Source of the DNA: Beverwykella pulmonaria
Lineage: Eukaryota; Ascomycota; Dothideomycetes; Pleosporales; Melanommataceae
Direction: 5' to 3'
Length of the DNA stretch: 64,000 bases
NCBI GenBank assembly: GCA_001599595.1
Contig: BCHH01000001.1
Coordinates: 664,305-728,304, forward strand
Shown: positions 22,601 to 31,210 of the stretch, piece after piece
How positions within the stretch are numbered: the first letter of the stretch is position 1
Layout of the letters: each line of letters opens with the position of its first letter
Position numbers and translations under genes: made by a program
The notes under the pieces: generated by a model
Told to the model about the DNA's origin: nothing
The model's database searches: none
Seen by the model: only the letters and a program-made list of their open reading frames with translations

Positions 22601-24126
22601 TGTCGGTTCATACGATGGCTTCCCGCCGAGGACGTCGGGAGCGGAGGCGAGAATGGATTGCCAGGATGCTGCGAACCAGGCCTTGAAAGGGGTAGGGGAA
22701 TGTCTTCCTCGCCTCCCAAACTAACCCCAAGAGCTGCCAATTTTGCCTCTACCAGATGCTCCACATATGCGTCCCAATCAGCCTTCCTAGGAATGCGCAC
22801 TCGAGGAGTGGTGTTTGCACGCTCTGCTCGAATATCGTTCTCGTCCGGCCATACGCCTCGATTCTGGGGAAGAGCCATTCCAACAGGGCCATTGGCGTCG
22901 TTCCAATATCCAAAGCCGCGAATGTCGTACCCAGCCTGCTTGAAATGCTGCATTTTCGACTCGAGCGCAGCCGGGCTCATTGGCTTCGGAGGATAGCCAG
23001 GGGTGCCTCTCGGAATGTCGCGAGCGATAGAGATTATGCATCCCTTGCCCTTCACCATGACCTTCTTGCGTAGCCGAGGCGTAAACCCAGGCGAACCCGG
23101 AACTTGAAGTTTCCCTGGCGTCTCTTCTACAGGTCTAGGCGATTCAAAACCATCGGACCCCCGTGGCGAAGCAAGAGGCTTTTCTGTGTGCGTGCTTCGT
23201 TCGAGATGCGATCGGAGGCTTGTCCCAGAACTCTGACGCGAGTGCGGTGCGTCAGCGTTCGCGTACCTGGAGGCCATCATCTTGCTGAGCTCTTCCTTCT
23301 GGCCTTCGCTGAAATGAGACCAAAAGTCTTGCTGGTTCAACGTCTTGTTGCTCTTCCTTGCCTTATGTCCTTTTTCCTTGGCGAGGTTCGCGATGGAATG
23401 CTCTGAGCCTCTACCAGACGTGCTTCCCAGGCCACTCTCTGCTGTGTCTTCGCTCACCCAGTCGCTTGTTTCCGAGTTCCAACGAACGTCCAGGAATCGT
23501 TGAACCCACTCTTCCGTCGGATTGGAAGATTCGGGCTCGATGGCTTGCGCCGCAGCTTCCGAAGCAAAAGTCGGCCTCGTAGGCGTCTCTTGGTTTGCAA
23601 GCAGTCGAGAAGGGATGAGATGCTCAAGGTTGAACTGGACCGGAGAGCGGTTCTCTTCCAGGCGCGACGGAATCAGATGTTCGAGATTGAACCGATTCGG
23701 AGACTGGTCCTCTTCCAAGCGCGGAGGAAGCAGATGCTCAAGCCCGAACTGAAGATTGGAAGAATCCTCCTCAAGATCGTCGCTGCTGAAGTGGGTCGAA
23801 AGAGTACGCCCGAGATTGAAAGCGGGCGGGGGGTGCTGATACGGACTGCCCCAGCTGGCCGTGTAGTATGTACTATCGGTTCTTTCGTGTCTCGCCACCG
23901 TAGACGGCGTACGCGGGTTGTTTCGAAGCGCTGATAGAGAGGCTAATTGAGGGAGCTCGGGACTCGAATAGACCAGGGTCTGGGTCGGCGAGGGATGGGC
24001 GGTCCACAGAGGCTGTTCCGGGGAGGGCACACTGCGCGGACTACTCGCTTCACCGTCGTACTGCAGAACAGATGGCGGCGATGATGGCGGGGGCAGTGAG
24101 CACGAGGAAGTGCGTCGAGCTTGCAT
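16630..24126 (-). CDS. Giant coiled-coil protein of unknown function
   Basis: A single uninterrupted frame of 2498 codons reads from ATG 24126 to the stop at 16630. I do not recognise a named family member. Residues 1-340 are disordered, Ser/Pro-rich and contain three near-copies of an LEHLIPSRLEE-type unit. Residues about 345-480 form the best-ordered N-terminal block (KGKGCIISIARDIPRGTPGY, then AGYDIRGFGYWNDANGPVGM, then RKADWDAYVEHLVEAKLAAL). Then follow a Gln-rich tract (about 620-660), a short FKPDAP repeat (about 915-1020), an Ile-Arg repeat array (about 1510-1745) and a long coiled coil (about 1750-2260). The end of the coil (EIGWLRELLGVRVDDLNDLI) and a basic Ser-rich tail look conserved. 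The layout suggests a cytoskeletal, septal or spindle-pole scaffold; that role is inference. No catalytic domain or membrane segment is seen. Confidence 0.85.
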   Translation of the reverse strand: MQARRTSSCSLPPPSSPPSVLQYDGEASSPRSVPSPEQPLWTAHPSPTQTLVYSSPELPQLASLSALRNNPRTPSTVARHERTDSTYYTASWGSPYQHPPPAFNLGRTLSTHFSSDDLEEDSSNLQFGLEHLLPPRLEEDQSPNRFNLEHLIPSRLEENRSPVQFNLEHLIPSRLLANQETPTRPTFASEAAAQAIEPESSNPTEEWVQRFLDVRWNSETSDWVSEDTAESGLGSTSGRGSEHSIANLAKEKGHKARKSNKTLNQQDFWSHFSEGQKEELSKMMASRYANADAPHSRQSSGTSLRSHLERSTHTEKPLASPRGSDGFESPRPVEETPGKLQVPGSPGFTPRLRKKVMVKGKGCIISIARDIPRGTPGYPPKPMSPAALESKMQHFKQAGYDIRGFGYWNDANGPVGMALPQNRGVWPDENDIRAERANTTPRVRIPRKADWDAYVEHLVEAKLAALGVSLGGEEDIPLPLSRPGSQHPGNPFSPPLPTSSAGSHRMNRQGSIVSGSFPLGPSPGHMSRQSVASPITGFGNPRPSMHMHRHSTFASPANFSQHSASPSGAWSPSHYFGPQGARGGSPALPLSRPDLSGVVSPGSPFGMRASQQFPLTPTQKDDYLAQMQQQQQQLQAQFMHQQLPQHLHQQQQQPQLVGLRPSSTLAEVPEDEAEEDEVPAMKHASPSRPEIAVPTPRNHRHNLSANLEREAQDAQYHLEEAIDKQFDEGGDFSTEPENNEQLKPSKPVTDSTWEDSRPVLHQPQPHNRAHSLAKPQQSISFGFGAQQPENPRGDSDGARTNISDVTNPSLGEEQQRDTANSSAQHSKAASLVSNSWKDSKFAFPKAGSAMHSKHTSQSSTTKLNVEAKEFKFNPSAAFSPGQASFSSGFSLSSAIKSPSQDSAPRSGQPSVDGMSSFNVAAPAFKPDAPVFKPDAPVFKPDAPAFKPDAPAFKPVVDASAFKPAVHAPVFNPIVNAPAFTPAAIDGTIMPTSGFDFFSKGLSFKPDAPAFNPGTAAFNPTASPPAPTKLVSKIFGEVNISASDIVKPAKRSKAVPIVRPDATRQQTPDVEDAEHREEESGRITQAEGREKRVRRGGFDGDDIPKFATQPFRLAQPLGESKQPQAAKQDPQTERESVPEDKENLSPNLGRASSKSKSPDPLSLQHTASIEPDLPTPRPEQSAESGSDSKTPIDDRTPHESDAATPTVEEAPNPFTKKHSHKSSLSAAAKPFEFRPQFGPSGYDFGVHVTKPSVAQNEDLDDIHGSSPRHASRSPANTFRPSDDGSYKTALGHVHYPESESVDFDHLGQASFNDIDAVMKHMNMEGSDFGVERDDHSWEQSSPRLSTHDFERNDLPPNTNMRSDAPSPSPRRLYAPRNLQASSTSNTQNPFDDERAGLAYESPVHRLNNADEVPMSDWDEGLLSEGEDKIQTRSRFFDSHVDDLIGRLLQNRLDPLERNLQGIQDSMAMMFQRSGRGRRSMSTSGRLDSDADDEDDDNSHYRNRSPRKDRKFEKMRSIVREALESYQPPVTSLPVPVPEPVLPERIRDIVVDALAAHQPQGAPTETLSSEHIRDVIMEALAHHQPQWTPPKFEPVPADQIRAIVEEAIVSHKQPTPEPAPVVEQIHPDAIKSAITEALASYKQPEPVHPDTIRSIVAEALVSHQSQVPSAPAVEPVHPDMIRSIVAEALASHKPAAALEAPIDIPQPQVDMSEIYQVIGSLKASIVQTTSHNLKAEDIRELIDDALKRQSMEVVKREEAQALQEKDMRIADLEAMLKETTLQLENGVDARDRLEAREMDSARLLQVTEEELTLLRKAAADDENKIRALQDKVDDTLRSLDAVNITNNKLRTEIEALQTENDEVKLTSLAFESSEEDIKKRLDVITAENEALAITLEEHRLSAAKWRDDVQQSQEETERMRKAIEQSKFQAEEATRIREAMGIKFEKLQQDMIVASGQIAAERAQWQKSDENHMKKYEVLSARIEAEGRTRERLERELERLETQEREGMKLRVILEQSQNHNAKLEETIEQLKKQSMEHQKAAERYEREFREAREAGHVEIRRTRVLMEADIDAANNQVNIVRADLESEISRVRAELDNVRMDTDTLKEKHELDLEAATDAKKNAVAEVVESKQLALQEQQHAFERRLELLAQEHRRALDIAREDKARADAYHNDRLSLADSKVELVQDKVALLEEKLAIAKEAASAAAAAAQSAKSPTAVSSLPYSSGLSGKISPQALRESISVLQEQLQERESRIDALEHQLSEADSDAPAKLKERDTEIGWLRELLGVRVDDLNDLINALAQPSFDRENVRDAAIRIRTNLQMEQQEKERLMSGGQSFPTLATLSNFASPKAVQLAAAFGNWRSKGRESASSALAGGSSNNTSRNQTPSRGAASAQSFLSGLMTPPTSNLRRTPDLPSSSSRPQNLRSNSTSSRGSNAGFPSLGKQAVPSTPPLLRKASYDQDAEVEQFSESGFYDDESTVDGEMTPIALSFGQELRR

Positions 24127-25655
24127 TCAACATTCACAGGCTCGCCCCGAGTCTCGAAACACAAAAACGCGCACCTTCCAGCACCTGCACGCGACGAGCG
24201 AGGGGGGGATCGCTCGGCCGGACTGCAAATAGGGCGTTCCTCGAGTTGGCCGTGCAAGCAACGCGTGCGGACGTTGCAGGCTAAGGGCTGCGTGGCAAGG
24301 CGGAGGCTCGGAGGTGGGACTCGAGTAATTATACAAAAGAAAGTACTAGAGGGCAGCTAAAAGAGCGACATAAGGTTGGATAGCACTGTGTGGACAGGAA
24401 GAGCAACCATCCCGAAGAAGCAGCAGAGACGACGATGATGGAGACGCGGCTGTGAGAAGGTGGTGCTGTCCAACTGTTGAGAAAATGTGGAAAGGAGGCG
24501 CTAAGTCAGCATCCATTACCGATTGGCCGGCATGGACGGCGTGCACGGGACGAACGTGTCATACCGCAAGGGGCGAGTGGGAACCCTGAGGGAAGCTCGT
24601 GCAGCGGCAGGGGGCGTTGCACGACAGCGAGGCGAGGCGCACCATGGCCTTTGGAGGACTGCACAAGTAGGACGTCCGTAACGGCGCGGCTTCATCGCAG
24701 CAGCAACAACAACATGCTCGAGGCCCTTCCACAATCATCGCCAAAATGGTGTGTGCGACCTGCGTCGCAGAGGACGCCATCGAGTCGAGCCCCTGAATGC
24801 ACCTCTTTGGCGTTCAGATTCATGTATTTTACCTGTTATTGCGCTTCATGCCTTTGTTTGGCCGGCCCCTATGTAACCGACAGCTACCATCCAGTCGCTT
24901 GTGCAGACACGTCACGCTTGCAGCATCAGCAACTTCAAGTGGTTGACGTTATATGACGGTGTCTGCGACCTTGGTAACTTGTTTAGACGGTTAGACGCGT
25001 GCAGTTTGTAGACGCGTTTCGACACAACTCCAGGGTACATGATGGAGACGCGAGAGGCGGTATCGAGCACCAGGGACCACCCTACGCAAGTGGGCGGGAG
25101 CTATATAGAGAGCCGTGGGGACTTCCTAATAGAGGATTGGGTTCAAACGCATATTCGCCACGTACTCTGCGTCTTTTCTTCTGGGTTTGAATTTCGTGCC
25201 TGAAAGTCAGACAGTGTTGGAATTGGTAGGCCCTGTCTCCCAATACATTTTTCCGCGCAGAGAGTGAGATAGCTTCTCTGCAATCCAGATCTTATTACTG
25301 ACGATAGAAAATACAAAGGGCAGAGTGATTGACATGCAAAAGATTTGTAGTTTGGCTACGCAGCGTTACATTCGTAGGAAAGCTTTCGTACGAGAAGGCA
25401 AATGCCAAAATCATCAACAGTACTAATAAGCGGCTTACAGGCAACAATACTTCCAAGACCACCATGTTGTATGATCTTGCATAGATTGGTATGGATCATA
25501 ATTCTAGGGCGGCGTGATCCTTCCACGGAGTAGTTGAACCCTCATGTTGGCAACATCCTTGGAACAGCATCTGGTGTGGTGCACGTCGAAACCAGCGTAC
25601 TTTGATGCTTCTCTCAATGTGATGTGCTCATGCGGCACGCAAATCGTCAAGATTT

Positions 25656-25682
25656 GGTGTGTGTGTATATATGTGTGTGTGG
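25656..25682. repeat. TG/TA microsatellite
   Basis: Alternating TG with a short TATATA centre, about 27 bases. Confidence 0.85.
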
Positions 25683-25845
25683 CACCATAGTCTGATTCAC
25701 TCCCAAAGGCCAAGTGCAGAATAAGTGTTTCATCAACGCGAATTGTTGCACCTTCCATCGCCTTCCTCCCTAAACAGGCACTCTTTTGTCGAAAGTCCGA
25801 GCGTTGACCACCAACTCTAGACCGAAGCGGCACGGTAGGGCTTCA

Positions 25846-25872
25846 GCCTCATTGAGCCTCATTGAGCCTCAT
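25846..25872. repeat. 10-bp tandem repeat (GCCTCATTGA), 2.7 copies
   Basis: Units start at 25846, 25856 and 25866; the third copy is partial. Confidence 0.85.
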
Positions 25873-26160
25873 CATGAACACACGCCCGTGGCGCATGACA
25901 CGCTCATTTTGGACATACTGTGCGCTCTGCAATATACTCAGCTCTGACGGATAGGCAAGATATTAGCTTAAGTGTTGTGTTGTCTATATTAGAAGAAGGA
26001 GACGTACAAATTGAAAGGGCACCATCACACCGGTTAGTTCCTCTCAAATATCTCCCTCGATCATTTTACATAATATCTTAATATCTCTATCATTACCTCC
26101 ATCTCAACTTCATACCTCCACGTTACGCTCCACAACACCTTTCCTCCTCCTATCTCCAAA

Positions 26161-26735
26161 ATGCTCTTCACAGCCACCACCTTCACCCTTTTCACTCTCC
26201 TCTCGAACACCATTGCTTTCCCCGTAGACTGGGCAAATTTCATTACCCAGCCATAGCTCCATTTACCACACATCAACAGGCCAGCTCGAATACGAAAACG
26301 CAGGTGGTCTCATCTCGCGCACCCCGAATCCTCTGACATCACCGCCCTCATAAACTTCGAATTCGCCTCGCGCTCTGCAGGAAAAATTGCCAATTCATGT
26401 TCGAGCTAGACTCCTTATCCCTACACGGCGCGGGCACTGCCGTCGATGTTTTCACCTCGTCCCCTTGCCATCGAGAACAATGTTGAGAGTGGGAGCTCAA
26501 ATTATCGGAGTCAGTATTTAGGTAGGACGAGATTGCGGAGGGTGGATAAGCAGTGCCGTTCTACTTCGAGGGGATAATGGAGAGGTTTTGTTTTCCGTGC
26601 CTGGAGGAGAGGACGAAGCCCGACGGGAAGGGGGAAATGGTAACGGTGCTGAGTTGTAAAGTCGTGCCGGCGGAAGAGGAGACTAGTATGTGTTGGGGAA
26701 AGACGGATGGACTTCGGATTGCTATTGTGGATTAG
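26161..26735 (+). pseudogene. Decayed secreted protein gene (But2-domain-like)
   Basis: An ATG at 26161 opens a good signal peptide (MLFTATTFTLFTLLSNTIAF) that ends in a stop after 31 codons. Protein-like pieces then continue in changing frames up to about 26735: SIYHTSTGQLEYENAGGLIS, then DITALINFEFASRSAGK, then CQFMFELDSLSLHGAGTAVD, then VFTSSP, then SSNYRSQYLGR, and a C-terminal piece ending GLRIAIVD. At least four frame changes are needed to connect them and introns do not explain them well. The order matches what I recall of the fungal But2 C-terminal domain, found in secreted or cell-wall proteins. The family call is tentative; the frameshifted state is visible. It cannot make a full-length product. 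Confidence 0.55.
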
Positions 26736-26740
26736 GGAGT

Positions 26741-29700
26741 GGAAGGATTTGCTTGGTGGGGTTAAGGTTGAGGTGGTGCGTATATCGGTACCATGTGTTT
26801 TTTTGTGTGTGTTGCATGAATGTTTGCAATACAAACAAACAAGATTGAAGAGAGTTGGGACATACATGTGAAATAGCCATAGCAGAACGAATTCCGTCCT
26901 AAATTTCAGAAACCAGGCTCAGCACCTTTCATGTCATGTATTTCAGCCACTTGGTCCGTGGTATATTGAGTACAATTCTAAGTTTGACCAAGTCAGTGTC
27001 TTTCTCAGTCTAGTCGACATTGGGTGAAATCGGATATCCGTTGGCCCTAGCTCACGAGATGAAAAGAGGGAACCGCAACACATTTACAGAACACTCTTCT
27101 GTCATGCCTGTCGCGCTGCCCTGTTCCACCCTCTCGCATCCTGGCGACTCCTTTTTGAGACTAGTAAGAGCATCATCGTGGATTTAGCTTGGACGAAATT
27201 TCGCTTTACGATGTACAGCGGCTAAAAACCAGACTATGAATTGACAGTCGACGTAACCGAGATCGGTCTGAAAGCAATATATATTGCTAGAGTCGGCGTG
27301 AGTGAGAGAAACGATGATAGAGTAAAGACGAATGGGATGAGAAGTGTCGTGGCGTGAGGTCGGGTGGAGGGAAACTGTCAAACACACCTTCTGCACTATA
27401 GAAAATAAGAGACACTGCAGAACTCCTTTCCTGATGCTATTGTATCCCATCAACATAAAAATCGCATATCTATTAACCTTTCAAACAAAAAAATATTTAA
27501 GAACAATAGTTTCGGCTTGGCCCTATTCATACAATGGAATTGCTGCGACAGGTAGGCTAGTTGATTACCAGCGAGAATGATATTCTACCGTTCAGCAATT
27601 CTGATCATGGTCCTCAAACCCTCCAAGCATCGAGCCTTCAAGAGATAAACAGGCCATCAGTCTTGTTGATCGATCACGCGCAAATCCTATTTTCGATATA
27701 CCCCATGGGATATGCGGGACGCAAGTACGGGTGCGGCATCTTCCCCCCGTGGTTATCAGAAGTTCTAAAAATTTCGAGCCATTACGATTACCAAGGAGCG
27801 ATGGTCCAGTCCTGTCTTAAAATAGCTCCCTTGATAGTGTCCTCCCGTTCATATAAAGGATCCAGGTACGATTTGTGGTGTAGAGTGTCTCCGAGATTCA
27901 GTGGCACGCAGCATATTAATCCGTGAGCCTTGAGAATGCCGTGGCAGGGTGGGAAGCCCGGCAGAAAATTGAATGGCGGGAACGCAATCCAGGGACTGTT
28001 GACATGGGATGGCCACCAGTGGCGAAGAACTTGGTGCCCAAGAAGGAATTTCGAAGAGGCCGTGTCCTAAATTGGAGCTGGTCGTTATTATATCTCGAGT
28101 GGAGATATGTCTATGTTATGATCAGCTTCGGTAGTGTAGATGGCGCTTCTGACATATCAATTAGAATCTGTCAAGAGGTGCATGCCTCGTCCTGCTTGGA
28201 GATCAAGCCAAGCGACCCAGAGTTGTCAATACGCCGGCACGTGGAGAGCGGAAGAAACAGGGCCGGCCATATGAAGCCGGAAAGTGCTTTGCTCACTTTT
28301 GGGAAACTACCCCGCTAGTATCAAAATGAAAGGGTGAAGAAGGATGGGTATAAACATTAACCTTGAATGAAGGGCTTGCAAGAAAAGGTTTGCGCCCATT
28401 TGTCGGGACTGGAGAATACTGATCGATTTATTATATTGCAGTACTGGCTAAATGGGGGCCGGGGATGCCTGATTTGAAGAGACTGGTGGAAATGCTTGAT
28501 GGCCACGTTACTCAGCGACAATACCTTTGGTGTTGGGTGACGCGGCGGACTCGGGAGGCTATTTCTAGAAGCCAAAGCAATTTTATTTCTAAACTGGTGT
28601 GGAGGCGCTTTATTTTGATGTGTGGCTGCTTGAGACACTTCGGACCGGGACGAGCAACGTGCAACGTGCATGGTGATTTTGCCGGAAGGTGAGTGGTTCG
28701 GATCGCATCCCGGGATACTTGCATGTCCGTTTGGTTGTGTCTAAGCAGGTCGTTGAACATGCCCAAGCAGAACGTCGAATGTGACCTTACAGGCTGCTTG
28801 TGCTAACCGACATCACTCGTGGTGATTGAGGACCTCAATGGGGGGAACGTGGCTCGGGTGTCTGGGGCCACGTAGAGTCGTTTCCTCGACGTTGCTCATG
28901 TCGACTATGTATGCCTGAGTGGCGTACAGTATACGTTGTGAGTCAGAATTTGCTTGAAGAAACAAGACTGCTCTTTCAGAATCCCTTAAACAAAGCAATG
29001 AAAAGCCTCGAAAGAGGTTACACATCGGTAACTGGTGGGTATTATTACCTTGGACGGCATGACAGAGCAATGTAGCGCATATCTTGCTGTCACTAAGAGT
29101 GGCGGTGAGCGAATAGAATAATTGCTGGGGATTGCCTTGACTGCTGAAATCATGTCGAGGAAGTTTAGCGTGGTTGCACCAGTCGTAAGGCTGTGCGGAG
29201 TGGCCCAGTGTGCTCGAAACACATGGTGTTTGGGAGCATTTGTAATCTCAGCCGGTTTCTGGTGACGCAAATGCAGTCATGGGATTGCTAGGTTATTGAA
29301 TGGATCTGCACAGGGCGATTGTTAAGATGGTGGGAGGAGGACGTTTGCTTTTGGCTGCCTAGTAGGAGCGCAGATAGCAAAGGCGGAGCTGAGGGATATA
29401 AACGAAATGAATGGCACCAACTTCGCCTATCGCCTATCCCCAAGCGAATTCTCGATTCGCTATGCTAGTGAGAAGCGGATGTGGGGAATCAGTGCTGCTG
29501 TTGGGTGTGGATGGACTGCTGCAGACGTTTAGGTCGACCTGCATGTGTAACAAAGCAGCCCCAAGACGACTACCGCAAGGTCTAGGAAGGCATGGCAGTA
29601 TACATGGTGGAGCTATTTCAGGTGCGGGAGGTCCTGTCCATGTCGTCGGCAGGCTCCGGAAAGTCAATGGCATTCCGTTCTGCCGTAGCTCGCCAGGGGT

Positions 29701-31210
29701 GGGTCGACGCTGAGGAAGCTCTCAATAGGACGCAATGAGGCCAATATCATCGGACAGTTGCCCGCAGCGTTCGTGGACCCCGCAGACCTGAATATCAGCT
29801 TCACGAGAGAGCTGGGCGCAGGCAGCAGCTGGGGGCGAGATGGGCGCGGGGTTGAGGCAAGGCGAACCCAGAAGGAGACAAGATGAAGAGTGGAGAGGTG
29901 TTGATACTGGCAGGAGTAGAGCCGAGCGACTGCCACCAGAACCCACTGCCAATACCGTAGGCGTGCAATAGTACGTACAGCGGCAGAACAGACAGGCGGC
30001 AGCCGGGCAGAGTGATGAAAGGGCCTCTATTTCTGCGAGCGTCTCCCGGGCGGGCGGTCTAGTGGTGAAAAGTAACCGAATTGCGGGCCTCTCTCGGGTC
30101 TTGTGCTAGAGGCAGGCACCTGGAGAAAAAATTGCGCTTGGAGTGACTTCTCTCCCCTCTTCTCCATCTCTCAACCTCCACCACACACTCGCCCTCCAAA
30201 TTCGCCCAACGGCCCCAGCGACTCTCGAACCCGTTATCACCGGCTGTTTCGAGACGCTGCCATAGCCTCCCCGTCGCCGCCGCCTGCTCGTTTCACGGGC
30301 CGTGACCTCGACGGTCGACTCTCGTGCCTGGAGCCACCGTGCCTCTGCCCGCACATCTGCATCCCCATTTTCTCCCTCGCACTCAACAGAGCCGCCAGCT
30401 CCGCCGCCAGCTCCCCCTCCCCCCTCCCAACCGGCCGCATAAAGGCACACACCCAGCCTACGCAGAGCCGTTGCAGAGGTTAGTCCCGCCTACATCATCG
30501 CCGTCCCCCGGCCACACGCTTGCTCCATCCTTCTCCCCTCGGCACCCACCTCCCGCACCGAGCTCGCAGCATCACCTTGTCTGGCCGACCGCGCTCGTGC
30601 TGGCTGTCCTGTGCATCTGCAAGGTCTCTACGGGTGGCGTCGGCGCTTTCACCCAGCCCAGCATCATCTCACGCAATCCACTCTCATCTCGCCCACCACC
30701 CAACGCTTTCTCTTCTGCCACACAAACCCTCGTCACCCACTCTCGCGCAACAAACACAAATCAGCTCATCGCACATATTCTGACTCGCTTGTCCCTTGGG
30801 CTTGTCTCCCACGTCAACGCGCTCTGCTGACACTTTTTCTGCCAGAGCTTTGTGAACCCACGTCACTTTCTGCACCTCGCCCCGAAAGTCAATTCCTCGG
30901 CCCACCACAAATCACATTTGCGCCCGAATATTTCTCTTAGGCGTCGACACTAGAGTCCGCTCGCCGCTCCTACACATCATTCCGCACGAGCTCACGCGCC
31001 CTAACAAACGCAAAGCTCCGGCCGCAAAGCTCTAGTGGCTTTCCTGAGCATCAAGTGCGGAGAGGTCAAGCGTTGAACCTCTCCGGACACAGCAGTGCAT
31101 CCCCACCTGCATTGGCCAGGTCGTCGGAGTGCTCCCAGCTGGGACCACGAGCGCCAAACAGCATCCTCCCCGTGAGTATCTAGTCTGCGCCCAAAAGGAA
31201 AAAAGAAATC
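26741..31210. other. Gene-poor region, right part, and LARP1 leader
   Basis: No protein gene or tRNA is supported between 26741 and about 30100. From about 30130 to 30960 the plus strand becomes strongly C/T-rich with several short upstream ORFs, as expected of a long leader or promoter of the LARP1-type gene starting at 31211. A leader intron cannot be excluded. Confidence 0.55.

Larger units (their letters stand above)
24127..26160. other. Gene-poor region, left part
   Basis: The first few hundred bases are the likely promoter and leader of the giant minus-strand gene. Beyond that no gene, tRNA or transposon boundary is supported. It includes a TG/TA microsatellite (25656-25682) and a 10-bp tandem repeat (25846-25872). 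Confidence 0.6.

Noticed and set aside
16775..23934. Many long plus-strand frames opposite the giant coiled-coil gene
   Set aside because: They mirror Ser/Arg-rich codon patterns of the long minus-strand frame; none shows a domain or a start context.
26061..26276. Minus-strand frame over the pseudogene start
   Set aside because: The opposite strand has a signal peptide and downstream homologous-looking blocks, which explain the region better.
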